A stretch of 39,507 nt of DNA from Ruminococcus sp. GTDB taxonomy: Bacteria > Bacillota > Clostridia > Oscillospirales > Acutalibacteraceae. The position numbers were made by a program, and so were the translations under genes. The notes under the pieces are model-generated. The model was not told the DNA's origin, made no database searches, and saw only the letters and a list, made by a program, of their open reading frames with translations. Below are positions 7,055 through 15,527 of this stretch, one piece after another; position 1 is the first letter of the stretch, and the number at the start of each line of letters is the position of its first letter. The stretch lies in assembly GCA_017473555.1 (NCBI GenBank), contig JAFUKO010000112.1, positions 1 to 39,507 on the forward strand, read 5' to 3'.

Positions 7055-7157
7055 AAAAAGCTGACAGATGAATTTCTATTCGCTTTAGTGCATAGCTCTG
7101 CGTAAAATAAAAAGCCGACAGGTAAATCCCATCGGCTTTGAGAGTATAGCTTTGTGT
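7055..7157. repeat. Imperfect 50-bp tandem duplication containing a terminator
   Basis: Copy A (7055-7103) and copy B (7108-7157) align along their whole length (AAAAGCYGACAG ... TATAGCTYTGYGT). Only copy B keeps a good stem. Confidence 0.65.
7103..7139 (-). terminator. Rho-independent terminator of the rnhA-iscS-iscU operon
   Basis: On the minus strand: AAAGCCGA, a 13-nt loop, TCGGCTTT, then TTATTTTA. Confidence 0.75.
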
Positions 7158-7168
7158 GATTGAGTTTA

Positions 7169-7612
7169 TCAGAAATCTGAACAGCCACAGCCGTGGTCGT
7201 GGTCACATTCCTGAATTTTGCCAACAATCGGCTCAGGGTCAATGCCCTGACGTGTGTAGTAGTCAGCTAAAGCAGCCTTGATAGCCTGCTCTGCTAAAAC
7301 TGAACAGTGTACCTTTACCGGTGGCAAACCGTCGAGTGCTTCCATAACTGCTTTGTTTGTAAGCTTGAGTGCCTCGTCAATAGTCTTGCCCTTGATGAGC
7401 TCTGTCGCCATTGAACTTGTAGCGATAGCAGCACCGCAACCAAAGGTCTTGAACTTACAGTCAACGATGACGTTGCCCTCGACCTTGATGTACATCTTCA
7501 TGATATCTCCGCATTTTGAGTTACCAACCTCGCCGACACCTGACGCATCTTTGATTTCGCCGACGTTTCTAGGGTTAGCGAAATGGTCCATAACTTTTTC
7601 TGTATATGCCAT
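7169..7612 (-). CDS. iscU: IscU/NifU-type Fe-S cluster scaffold
   Basis: A 147-residue scaffold protein that receives sulfur from the cysteine desulfurase encoded just upstream and builds Fe-S clusters. The three ligand cysteines are Cys34 (in NSKCGD), Cys59 (FGCGAAIA) and Cys103 (VHCSVLAE). The start is ATG 7612, two bases after the iscS stop and behind AGAGGAAAGGAAC, which lies inside iscS; a longer in-frame start inside iscS is unlikely. The C-terminus has an extra ECDHDHGCGC tail rich in Cys and His, common in clostridial NifU-like proteins and absent from E. coli IscU. Together with iscS it is the minimal two-gene ISC module, with no iscR or iscA nearby. Confidence 0.95.
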   Translation of the reverse strand: MAYTEKVMDHFANPRNVGEIKDASGVGEVGNSKCGDIMKMYIKVEGNVIVDCKFKTFGCGAAIATSSMATELIKGKTIDEALKLTNKAVMEALDGLPPVKVHCSVLAEQAIKAALADYYTRQGIDPEPIVGKIQECDHDHGCGCSDF

Positions 7613-7614
7613 AG

Positions 7615-8802
7615 TTAGTTGTTCCTTTCCTCTTCTTTGATTTTCTCCCAAAGTGGTGACATCATTCTCAGATAGTCAACAATCTTTGGTACCTGCTCTA
7701 AAATATAGTCAACATCTTCCTCGGTATTATCGTCAGAGAAAGAAAGTCTCATACTGCCGTGAGCGATTTCATGAGGCAGACCGATTGAAAGCAGAACGTG
7801 GCTAGGGTCTAAGTCACCTGATGTGCACGCTGAGCCTGAAGAAGCACAGATGCCAGCCATATCGAGTCTGAGTAACAGGCTTTCGCCCTCAATACCCTCA
7901 AAGCACATATTGATGTTGCCAGGGAGTCTGTGTACTCTGTCGCCGTTTACTCGTGAACGCTCGATAGTAAGTAAGCCGTCCATAAGTCTGTCACGCATTT
8001 TTGTAAGTCGAGCGTTACGCTCGTTCATTGTGGAGAGTGAGAGCTCTAACGCTTCCGCTAAACCAACAATGCCTGCTACGTTTTCGGTACCTGCACGTCT
8101 TGTGCGTTCCTGTGCACCGCCGTCGATGAGAATTTCAGGACGTACTCCACGTCTGCAGTAAAGTGCACCGCAACCTTTAGGGCCGTGGAATTTGTGGCCT
8201 GTAAGACTGAGCATATCGATGTTCTGGTCTTCGACGTTTATATCAACATTGCCTACTGCCTGAACAGCGTCGGTGTGGAAAATAACCTTGTTTTCTCTGC
8301 AGATTGCACCGATTTCTTTAATCGGCTGGATTGTACCAATCTCGTTGTTAGCGTACATGATTGTTACAAGAGCGGTGGTGTCCTTGATAGCGTTTTTAAC
8401 GTCCTCTACCTTTACGATACCGTTTTCGTAAACGTCAAGGTATGTCACCTCAAAGCCTTCTTTTTCCAAAGCCTTACAGGTGTGGAGCACAGCGTGGTGC
8501 TCAAATTTTGATGTGATGATGTGGGTTTTGCCCTTCTTCTTTAAAGCACGGCACATACCTTTGATAGCCCAGTTGTCGGCTTCGCTTCCGCCTGAAGTGA
8601 AGTAAATCTCGTTAGGAGAATTAGCACCGATGAGGGTAGCGATTTTTGCACGTGCTTCTTCAACTGCCTCTTTAGCCTCTGCGCCGATACCGTAGAGTGA
8701 GGATGGGTTGCCGTAGACTGTTGTGAGATACGGCATCATCTTGTCCAGTACCTTAGGGGAGAGAGCTGTGGTTGCAGCGTTGTCTGCGTAAATTCTTCTC
8801 AT
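7615..8802 (-). CDS. iscS: Cysteine desulfurase (NifS/IscS family)
   Basis: A 395-residue PLP enzyme that converts cysteine to alanine and passes persulfide sulfur to IscU. It shows the PLP lysine in LTGHKFHG (Lys204), the His-Asp pair in IFHTDAVQA (about residues 174-182), and the catalytic cysteine in SSGSACTSG (Cys326). The N-terminus IYADNAATT is canonical. It is preceded by AAAGGTGAT at good spacing and lies 13 bp after rnhA. The length matches the family. Confidence 0.96.
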   Translation of the reverse strand: MRRIYADNAATTALSPKVLDKMMPYLTTVYGNPSSLYGIGAEAKEAVEEARAKIATLIGANSPNEIYFTSGGSEADNWAIKGMCRALKKKGKTHIITSKFEHHAVLHTCKALEKEGFEVTYLDVYENGIVKVEDVKNAIKDTTALVTIMYANNEIGTIQPIKEIGAICRENKVIFHTDAVQAVGNVDINVEDQNIDMLSLTGHKFHGPKGCGALYCRRGVRPEILIDGGAQERTRRAGTENVAGIVGLAEALELSLSTMNERNARLTKMRDRLMDGLLTIERSRVNGDRVHRLPGNINMCFEGIEGESLLLRLDMAGICASSGSACTSGDLDPSHVLLSIGLPHEIAHGSMRLSFSDDNTEEDVDYILEQVPKIVDYLRMMSPLWEKIKEEERNN

Positions 8803-8815
8803 TATGTTATCACCT

Positions 8816-9259
8816 TTATGTTTGTGAATATTTTTGTGCTTGAGCTACTGCGAGCTTGTCGCAACGCTCGTTTTCGGGATGGCCTGCGTGGCCTTTAACC
8901 CAGACGATATTTACACTGTGGCTGTCGTAAAGTGTAAGGAGTTCATCCCAGAGCTCAGGATTTAACGCAGGGTCTTTTTTGTTACGCATCCATGAGTTTG
9001 CCTTCCACTTTTTAGCCCAGCCGAGCTTTAGAGCATTGCACACATACTGAGAGTCCGAGTACAAGGTGACCTCGCACGGCTCTTTCAGAAGTTTGAGTGC
9101 GTTGATTACAGCGAGTAACTCCATACGGTTGTTTGTAGTGAGCTTTTCGCCGCCTGATATTTCCTTTTCGGTTTGTTTGTACCTTAAGATGGCACCCCAG
9201 CCGCCTGGTCCGGGATTGCCAGAGCAAGCGCCATCTGTGAAAATTTCAACTTGTTTCAA
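8816..9259 (-). CDS. rnhA: Ribonuclease HI
   Basis: A 147-residue RNase HI that removes RNA from RNA/DNA hybrids. The catalytic set is present: Asp9 ([16 protein letters not shown]), Glu47 (NRMELLAV), Asp69 (YSDSQYV) and Asp134 (NERCDKLA), with His124 in the GHAGH loop. The start is TTG (LKQVEIF), chosen because AGGAGA lies 8 nt upstream and the protein then begins as the family does. An out-of-frame ATG between the ribosome site and the TTG reads only two codons (ATG GCT TGA). First gene of an operon with iscS and iscU, an unusual partnership. Confidence 0.95.
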   Translation of the reverse strand: MKQVEIFTDGACSGNPGPGGWGAILRYKQTEKEISGGEKLTTNNRMELLAVINALKLLKEPCEVTLYSDSQYVCNALKLGWAKKWKANSWMRNKKDPALNPELWDELLTLYDSHSVNIVWVKGHAGHPENERCDKLAVAQAQKYSQT

Positions 9260-9290
9260 GCCATAATCTCCTAGTATAAATATTACTAAT

Positions 9291-9318
9291 ATTATAGCAC
9301 ACAACTTAAGGATTGCAA
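9291..9318 (-). promoter_or_regulatory. Sigma-A promoter of rnhA-iscS-iscU
   Basis: On the minus strand: TTGCAA, 16-bp spacer, TATAAT with an extended -10 (TGCTATAAT), about 32 bp before the rnhA start. Confidence 0.65.
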
Positions 9319-9445
9319 CACTTTTTGCGTGATTATTCTTTGCTTTTAGGTCAATAATATTAGCTGTAAATGAGTATAGGTGCATTATTAATAAAAAATA
9401 ATTCTGTTTCTTTTCACAATCGTCAAAAGTATTATGCTGTTTTTC

Positions 9446-9474
9446 TTGACCTTGTGGGATATTTGCGGTATTAT
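9446..9474 (+). promoter_or_regulatory. Sigma-A promoter of the rnj operon
   Basis: TTGACC, 17-bp spacer, TATTAT. It leaves a leader of about 107 nt that contains a 9-bp hairpin (AGTCTGTAC at 9523-9531, GTGCAGACT at 9543-9551), which could shield the 5' end of the message. Confidence 0.7.
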
Positions 9475-9588
9475 ATGATTACATATATTTAATATCGGGA
9501 AGTATTGCGATTTAAGGACTTTAGTCTGTACGAACGGCATAGGTGCAGACTCACTTATACATAACAATTATTTACAGGAGGTAATATT

Positions 9589-11421
9589 TTGAGCGTAGAA
9601 AATAAGAGAAATTTTAAGAATACCAACGCTAAGGCTAAGATGAAAAAGTCATCTTCAAATTCATCAAAAAAGAACAGTGCTCAGCTTAAGGGCAAGAATA
9701 CTAAATCAGCAACTGTCTCAAAATCAAAGAAGCAGTATAAAAAGAAGCAGGTAGAAAAGGTAGTGAAGCCACCGATTAAGATTGCGTTTTTGGGCGGTCT
9801 TAACGAAATCGGTAAGAACCTGACAGTTTTTGAGTGTAACGACGACATCGTTATTCTCGACTGCGGTATGGCTTTCCCTGACGGCGATATGCTTGGTGTT
9901 GACCTTGTTATCCCTGATTTCACTTATCTGGAGCAGAACAAAGACAGGGTAAAGGGCATTGTTATCACCCATGCCCACGAGGATCACATCGGCGGTCTGC
10001 CATATCTTCTTTCAAAGGTGAACGTGCCTATCTACGGTACAAGACTCACAGTAGGTCTGATTGAGAATAAATTAAGAGAGCATAGCCTTGATAAAGTTAA
10101 TCTTCACGTTGTTGACGCAGGTAGCTGCGTCAAACTCGGTTGCTTTGATATCGAGCTTATCCACGTTAACCACTCAATCCCTGATGCAGTTGGTGTGGCT
10201 ATTCACTCACCTGCAGGAACTGTTGTTCACACAGGCGACTTTAAAATCGACTGCACACCGATGTCAGGCGGTATGATTGACTTGTCACGTTTTGCACGAC
10301 TCGGCGACGAAGGCGTGCTTGCACTTATGGCTGACAGCACAAACGCATCACGTCCGGGCTTTACCGCTACGGAGCAGACTGTTGCTGACAGCTTTGATAC
10401 ACTTTTCAGAAGAGCGATACACAGCCGTATTATCATCGCTACATTTGCGTCTAACATCAGCCGTGTACAGCAGATTATCAACTGTGCCGTTAAATTTGAC
10501 CGTAAGGTTGCTTTTTCGGGCAGAAGTATGGTCAACTATATGAACGTAGCAAAGGAGCTCGGGTACTTAGAAGTTCCTGACAGCCTTATCATTGACATCG
10601 ACCAGCTCAAGGACTACCCGATGGAAAAGATTGTACTTGTTACAACAGGTTCACAGGGTGAGCCGATGAGTGCTCTGTCACGTATGGCGTATTCTGACCA
10701 CCGTAAAGTAAGCGTTGGTGCAGGCGATTTTATCATCATTTCAGCTAATCCGATTCCTGGTAACGAGCGTACTGTCGGCAACGTTGTTGACGAGCTGTTA
10801 AAGCGTGGATGCGAGGTAGTGCATGAGTCGATGTACGAGGTTCACGTTTCAGGTCACGCTTGTCAGGAGGAGCTTAAGCTCTTACACAGCCTTGTAAAAC
10901 CTAAGTATTTCATCCCTGTTCACGGTGAGCAGAAACACTTAAGAAAGCATATGGATTTATCTCTGTCTTTGGGTATGAAGAGAGAGAACATCTTTATCGG
11001 TGACATCGGTAAGGTGGTTGAGCTTTCTGAAAGTGGGATGAAAGAGGTCGCTCCTGTACAGGCAGGCAAGGTGTTTGTTGACGGCCTTGGTGTAGGCGAT
11101 GTCGGTTCTATCGTACTCAGGGACAGAAAACACCTCGGTCAGGACGGACTTATCATCATTGTTGCGTCACTCGACGTTTATGACGGTCACGTTATCAGCG
11201 GTCCTGATATTGTTTCCCGTGGTTTTGTATATGTCAGAGAAAGCGAAGGCCTGCTTGATGAGGTTAAAGAACGTGCACTGGAAATCCTTGAAGACTGTGC
11301 ACGCAGAAACATCCACGAGTGGGGTGTTATCAAAAATAAAATCAAGGACGATGTTGCTAAGCTTATTTTACAGCGTACTCGCAGAAGTCCGATGATTTTA
11401 CCTATTCTGATGGAAGTATAA
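9589..11421 (+). CDS. rnj: Ribonuclease J
   Basis: A 610-residue metallo-beta-lactamase/beta-CASP nuclease of RNA decay and processing. The metal site THAHEDHIGG is at residues 127-136, with further ligands in VVHTGDFKID and the beta-CASP block. The TTG start follows AGGAGG at good spacing. The first 55 residues are an Asn/Ser/Lys-rich, strongly basic extension (many SKK/KKK runs) before the catalytic core begins at PIKIAFLGGLNEIGKN; B. subtilis RNase J1 (about 555 residues) lacks it, so the extra length lies there and is probably a disordered RNA-binding tail. It leads a run with gdpP and rplI. Only one RNase J is visible, so the J1/J2 choice is open. Confidence 0.95.
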   Translation: MSVENKRNFKNTNAKAKMKKSSSNSSKKNSAQLKGKNTKSATVSKSKKQYKKKQVEKVVKPPIKIAFLGGLNEIGKNLTVFECNDDIVILDCGMAFPDGDMLGVDLVIPDFTYLEQNKDRVKGIVITHAHEDHIGGLPYLLSKVNVPIYGTRLTVGLIENKLREHSLDKVNLHVVDAGSCVKLGCFDIELIHVNHSIPDAVGVAIHSPAGTVVHTGDFKIDCTPMSGGMIDLSRFARLGDEGVLALMADSTNASRPGFTATEQTVADSFDTLFRRAIHSRIIIATFASNISRVQQIINCAVKFDRKVAFSGRSMVNYMNVAKELGYLEVPDSLIIDIDQLKDYPMEKIVLVTTGSQGEPMSALSRMAYSDHRKVSVGAGDFIIISANPIPGNERTVGNVVDELLKRGCEVVHESMYEVHVSGHACQEELKLLHSLVKPKYFIPVHGEQKHLRKHMDLSLSLGMKRENIFIGDIGKVVELSESGMKEVAPVQAGKVFVDGLGVGDVGSIVLRDRKHLGQDGLIIIVASLDVYDGHVISGPDIVSRGFVYVRESEGLLDEVKERALEILEDCARRNIHEWGVIKNKIKDDVAKLILQRTRRSPMILPILMEV

Positions 11422-11497
11422 TTTCTTTTAAAGAATAATACTATTGATATTTCACTGAGGGGTAAAGGGAAATATACTTTAGATAAGGGGTATAGAT

Positions 11498-13432
11498 TTG
11501 AAAAAACGTATCTGGACAGTAATGCCTATATACCTGATTTTTGTTGCGGTGATGCTTACCATGGCGTTTGCATCACTGCGATACAATAAAATACTGTTTT
11601 TCATCGAAGCCGGTGCTTCGCTTGTGCTTTTTGCAGTTGTGCTTATTATGATGCTTGATTTCAAAAAGTATTTAAGACAATCGGTGAAGGACTCTGTTTT
11701 GTCGGTGGCTGATATATCAGACGACTATATCGAGTCGTTCAAGCTCCCTACTGCCGTTATCGGCGAATACGGTGAGATACTGATGTACAACAAGCTGTTC
11801 AAACAGCTGTTCTTTAAATCTCACGATGCTGTGGGCGAGAGCATATTCAGCTATCTTAAAAACGACAGCCTTGACTCGCTACTAAATAGCGTGGGCTCGA
11901 TTGATACAGAATTTGACGGCAAGAAGATTACTGTTTATCCGAGTAAGGTTGACAAGGGGTACACCATAACTGTTGTTGACAATACATATTTCAAGAATCT
12001 GGAAAAAGAATACTACGATACCAAAAAGTCGGTTGCTCTCGTTGTTTTTGACAATATCTATGACTTTATGTCAGACAGCGAGGAAGAGGCAACACAGGCT
12101 ATGATTACTATCGAAAATCTGCTCTCACGCTGGGCTGTAAAGCACAACAGCCTTTATCGTAAACTCAGCGACAACAAGTACCTCATCATCTTTGATGAAA
12201 AGGTGCTTCACACTCAGGTTGAAAAGAAGTTCAAGATTTTGGATAAAGTCAGACAGGTTGAGGTTGGTTCACGAAATGCCACTATCTCTATCGGTATCGG
12301 CAGAGGCTGTAATACTCTCACAGAAAGCCACGCTTGTGCTAAAAAAGCCCTTGATATGGCACTGGGCAGAGGTGGCGATCAGGTTGCGATACTATACAAG
12401 GGTGAGTACGAATTCTTCGGCGGTGTATCAAAGGGTGTCGAGAGAACCAGCAAGGTAAGAGTGCGTGTTATCGCAGAGTCGGTAAAGAACGCTATCCTGT
12501 CCTGCGACAAGGTGCTCATTATGGGTCACAAGTTCTCTGACCTTGACTGTATCGGTGCGGCTACAGGAATTTACTCTACGGTTACAAAGGCTTTTTCAAA
12601 GCGTGCGTACATCGTGTGTGATATCGACAAGTCTATGGCTAAACCACTGATTGAAACTTTGTCACAGCGTAATAAAGATATGTTTATCACTGTTGACAGG
12701 GCACAGTCGCTGTGTAACGATAAAACCCTGCTTTTCGTTGTGGATACACATTCACCTGACTTCGTTGAAAGTCCTAAGGTCTACAAGGCTTGCAGTAAGG
12801 TTGTCGTAATTGACCACCACAGAAAGATGGTCAACTTTATTGATAATGCAGATGTTTTCTTCCACGAGCCGACAGCTTCTTCTGCATCGGAGATGGTGAC
12901 AGAGCTCATCTCTTACTTAGGTGACGACGGGCTATCAAAAATCGAGGCAGAAGCACTGCTTTCAGGCATTATGCTTGACACAAAGAATTTTGTTATAAAC
13001 ACAGGCGTGCGTACATTTGAGGCTGCTGCTAATCTGAGAAAGAAAGCCGCTGACACTGTCACTGTACGCAGTATGTTTAGTAGTTCAATCGACACATATA
13101 AAGACAAACACAAGATTGTCGCAAAAGCTCAGGTTGTAAACCACTGTGCGATTTCAACGGTTGACGGCATTGTTAAAAATGCAAGACTCTTGAGTGCTCA
13201 GGCGGCTGATGAGATGCTGACAATCGAAGATGTCTACGCATCTTTTGTTATATCCCAGATTGACACAAAAACAGTTAATATTTCAGCAAGAAGCTACGGC
13301 AAGATAAACGTTCAGCTTATTATGGAAAAGCTGGGTGGTGGCGGTCACCAGAATATGGCGGCTGTACAGCTTTCGGACACTACTGTCGAGAAAGCTAAGG
13401 AAATGCTTACTTCTGCTATTAAATCAATATAA
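11498..13432 (+). CDS. gdpP: GdpP-like cyclic di-AMP phosphodiesterase
   Basis: A 644-residue membrane protein that hydrolyses c-di-AMP. In order: two N-terminal membrane helices (about residues 8-52), a PAS-like domain, a degenerate GGDEF domain (about residues 170-310, no GGDEF motif visible), then a DHH/DHHA1 catalytic module. Catalytic motifs: GHKFSDLDCIG (His344, Asp348, Asp350), VVDTHSPD, VIDHHRK (Asp439-His440-His441) and GGGGHQNMAA (residues 613-622). TTG start behind AAGGGG. The gdpP-rplI-dnaB order is the classical Firmicutes arrangement. Confidence 0.95.
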   Translation: MKKRIWTVMPIYLIFVAVMLTMAFASLRYNKILFFIEAGASLVLFAVVLIMMLDFKKYLRQSVKDSVLSVADISDDYIESFKLPTAVIGEYGEILMYNKLFKQLFFKSHDAVGESIFSYLKNDSLDSLLNSVGSIDTEFDGKKITVYPSKVDKGYTITVVDNTYFKNLEKEYYDTKKSVALVVFDNIYDFMSDSEEEATQAMITIENLLSRWAVKHNSLYRKLSDNKYLIIFDEKVLHTQVEKKFKILDKVRQVEVGSRNATISIGIGRGCNTLTESHACAKKALDMALGRGGDQVAILYKGEYEFFGGVSKGVERTSKVRVRVIAESVKNAILSCDKVLIMGHKFSDLDCIGAATGIYSTVTKAFSKRAYIVCDIDKSMAKPLIETLSQRNKDMFITVDRAQSLCNDKTLLFVVDTHSPDFVESPKVYKACSKVVVIDHHRKMVNFIDNADVFFHEPTASSASEMVTELISYLGDDGLSKIEAEALLSGIMLDTKNFVINTGVRTFEAAANLRKKAADTVTVRSMFSSSIDTYKDKHKIVAKAQVVNHCAISTVDGIVKNARLLSAQAADEMLTIEDVYASFVISQIDTKTVNISARSYGKINVQLIMEKLGGGGHQNMAAVQLSDTTVEKAKEMLTSAIKSI

Positions 13433-13453
13433 AGTACGTTGGAGGTATAGATT

Positions 13454-13900
13454 ATGAAAGTTGTACTTTTACAGGATGTTAAAGGTTTAGGCAAGAAAGG
13501 CGAGCTCGTAAACGCAAGTGACGGCTACGCTCGTAACTTCCTTTTCCCAAAGAATTTAGCTAAAGAGGCTAATGCTCAGGCTATGAACGAACTCAAAAAT
13601 GCCGAGGCATCAAAGCAGTATAAAATCGACACAGCTGTTGCTGCTGCAAACAAAGCAAAGTCAGAGCTCGAGGGTTCCACATTTGTTATGAGTGCTAAAG
13701 CAGGAAGTAGAGGCAAGCTTTTTGGTAGCATTACAGCAAAGGAAATCAGTGCCGAGATTAAAAAGCAGAAGGGCATTGACGTTGACAAGAGAAAGATTAC
13801 ACTCTCTTCTGATATCAAAACCTGCGGTATTTACGATGTTGAGATTAAGCTCTACACATCAATCACAGCAAAGGTGCAGGTAGAGGTTAAAGCTATCTAA
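13454..13900 (+). CDS. rplI: 50S ribosomal protein L9 (bL9)
   Basis: A 148-residue protein of standard length. The N-terminal signature [20 protein letters not shown] is followed by [14 protein letters not shown]; a long alpha-helix (residues 45-75) leads to the C-terminal domain with [12 protein letters not shown]. It binds 23S rRNA near the base of the L1 stalk. It lies 21 bp after gdpP with GGAGG upstream. The stop codon is followed directly by the 23-nt sequence also found after azlD. Confidence 0.97.
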   Translation: MKVVLLQDVKGLGKKGELVNASDGYARNFLFPKNLAKEANAQAMNELKNAEASKQYKIDTAVAAANKAKSELEGSTFVMSAKAGSRGKLFGSITAKEISAEIKKQKGIDVDKRKITLSSDIKTCGIYDVEIKLYTSITAKVQVEVKAI

Positions 13901-13949
13901 GCGTCCGAGTGTTCGAGCCTTTCGTAGGGGTCGGCAATTTTGACGACCC
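13898..13949 (+). repeat. Repeat shared with the azlD 3' end, plus GGGTCG hairpin
   Basis: The first 26 nt, starting at the rplI stop codon, match 3957-3982 with one mismatch. A GTAGGGGTCG ... CGACCC hairpin (13928-13933 with 13944-13949) follows, of the same general look as that at 14054-14072. It may act as a weak transcription barrier before dnaB. Confidence 0.55.
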
Positions 13950-14050
13950 GCTTATATCTAACCTTGCAATTTTGTATCACCCTTTATTCTATTAAGAAAC
14001 GTCATAAATGCCGTTTTATACGGATGATACAGAAACATTTCAAATAATTG

Positions 14051-14072
14051 TAGGGGACGGGTTCTCCGTCCC
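14051..14072. repeat. GTAGGGGACGG palindrome upstream of dnaB
   Basis: A 7-bp perfect stem (GGGACGG / CCGTCCC) with a 5-nt loop, preceded by TAG and with no T-run. It resembles hairpins at 13928-13949 and 30890-30919. Confidence 0.55.
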
Positions 14073-14153
14073 GATATAACAGATAATAAATTATAGAGAG
14101 GCTATGCCCTCAAAATCACAATCACATTACACTATAGATAAGAAGGTGTTATT

Positions 14154-15527
14154 TTGGCAGACAAGAAAATCACAGCAGGTTACGATGGTTTGAAACTACC
14201 GTACAGCCCTGAGGCTGAACAGGCGGTTATCGGTGCTATTCTGATGGAGCCTGACGCAATCGCCCGTGTTGCAGAAATATTGCCAAAATCTGATTACTTC
14301 TACGTTTCGACACACAGAATCATCTACTCTGTTATGCTGTCTATGTTCACACAGGGCAGGGTGATTGATGCTGTCACTGTGCTCGAAACTTTAAAGACTG
14401 AGAAAGCCTTTGACGAAGCGAGTGGCAAGACTTACCTTATGCAGCTTGCCGAGAGCTGTCCGTCAATTTCAAATATCGAGATTTACGCCCAGTATGTCAG
14501 GGATAAGTACGATGTGCGTATGCTTATCTCTGCGTCCCGTGATATCATCGAAGAAGCGTCTGACGGCGAGCTTGAACCGTCAATGCTGATTGACTCTGCC
14601 GAGCAGAAGATTTTTGATATCCGCAGAGGCAAGAATATTCAGGGCTTACAGCGACTTGACGAGGTTTTAGTCCAGACCTTTGACCGACTCGATTTATTAA
14701 ACAGAGCTGATGAGTCTGTCAGACCTGTATCCACAGGCATCGGCGACCTCGACAGAGTTATCACAGGTCTTAACCGCTCGGACCTTATACTTCTAGCGGC
14801 TCGTCCTGGTATGGGTAAGACAAGCTTTGCACTTAATATCACAAAGAATGTTGCGTGTACTTCCAAAAAGACAGTAGCGTTCTTCTCGCTGGAAATGACC
14901 AAAGAACAGCTTGCGTCACGTCTTTTATCGTCCGAAGCACTTGTCGGCGGTACAAAGCTTAGAACAGGCAAGCTTACTGACGAAGAATGGCAACGTCTTA
15001 TTTCAGCAGGCGATGTTCTTAACAAAGCTAATATCTACCTTGATGATACACCTGGTATCACGGTTTCTGAGATGAAAGCAAAGCTCAGGCGTTTAAAAGA
15101 CGTTGATTTGGTTGTTATCGACTACCTCCAGCTTATGTCAGCAGGTGGCAGAAAAACCGATAACCGAGTTCAGGAGATTTCTGACATCACACGAAACCTC
15201 AAAATTCTGGCTAAAGAAATCAACGTACCTGTTATCTGCTTGTCACAGCTTTCTCGTGCGAGCGAACAGCGTACTGACCATAAACCACAGCTAAGTGACC
15301 TTAGAGATTCAGGTTCTATCGAGCAGGATGCTGATATTGTACTTTTCCTTTATCGTGAAGGCTACTATGATAAGGACAAGGGCGAGAATGTCGCAACTGC
15401 TGTTGACCAGAACAGCGGTGAGTGCTTAGTTGCTAAGAACCGTCACGGCGAAACATCGTCCGTTAAACTTCACTGGCAGGGCGAGTTTATGCGTTTTACT
15501 AGCGTGGAGGCTCACCGTGAAGCATAA
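14154..15527 (+). CDS. dnaB: Replicative DNA helicase DnaB
   Basis: A 457-residue hexameric helicase of the replication fork (called DnaC in B. subtilis). N-terminal DnaB domain (PYSPEAEQAVIGAIL, residues 16-30), RecA-like ATPase with Walker A ARPGMGKTS (residues 216-224), Walker B VDLVVIDYLQLM (near residue 321) and the DnaB-type LSQLSR and LRDSGSIEQDAD motifs. TTG start behind AAGAAGGTG. It overlaps tilS by 11 bp. The 253 bp upstream carry repeats but no clear promoter. Confidence 0.97.
   Translation: MADKKITAGYDGLKLPYSPEAEQAVIGAILMEPDAIARVAEILPKSDYFYVSTHRIIYSVMLSMFTQGRVIDAVTVLETLKTEKAFDEASGKTYLMQLAESCPSISNIEIYAQYVRDKYDVRMLISASRDIIEEASDGELEPSMLIDSAEQKIFDIRRGKNIQGLQRLDEVLVQTFDRLDLLNRADESVRPVSTGIGDLDRVITGLNRSDLILLAARPGMGKTSFALNITKNVACTSKKTVAFFSLEMTKEQLASRLLSSEALVGGTKLRTGKLTDEEWQRLISAGDVLNKANIYLDDTPGITVSEMKAKLRRLKDVDLVVIDYLQLMSAGGRKTDNRVQEISDITRNLKILAKEINVPVICLSQLSRASEQRTDHKPQLSDLRDSGSIEQDADIVLFLYREGYYDKDKGENVATAVDQNSGECLVAKNRHGETSSVKLHWQGEFMRFTSVEAHREA

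Larger units (their letters stand above)
6252..7168. repeat. Gene-free region with phased short-repeat arrays and A/G-rich tracts
   Basis: About 900 bp between the convergent nrdR and iscU genes with no convincing gene. It holds: five 11-bp units of the TCAGTGC type (6377-6431); six ATTGCAAGCC-type units, mostly exactly 10 bp (6655-6717); an A/G-rich tract with a 12-bp repeat (ACAAAGACAATA, 6718-6785); twelve 10-bp units grading from CGGTGGTCAA to GTTCGTTAGC (6801-6919); a second A/G-rich tract (6920-7005); a GTCGAG/CTCGAC hairpin (7021-7037); and a duplicated terminator block (7055-7157). The 10-bp unit length is not a multiple of three, so the arrays are unlikely to be coding. Confidence 0.8.

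Noticed and set aside
7169-7651. Longer iscU start 13 codons upstream
   Set aside because: It lies inside iscS, lacks a ribosome site and adds residues not found in the family; ATG 7612 fits AGGAAAGGA.
8816-9385. RNase HI with 42-residue N-terminal extension (ATG 9385)
   Set aside because: The extension would span the promoter at 9291-9318; the TTG at 9259 behind AGGAGA gives the family's normal N-terminus.
14104-14190. Short leader peptide upstream of dnaB (ATG 14104)
   Set aside because: It has AGAGAGG upstream but runs out of frame into dnaB and has no recognisable attenuator logic.
15430-15516. TilS start inside dnaB at ATG 15430
   Set aside because: The added residues are the dnaB sequence in another frame; GTG 15517 has GGAGG upstream.
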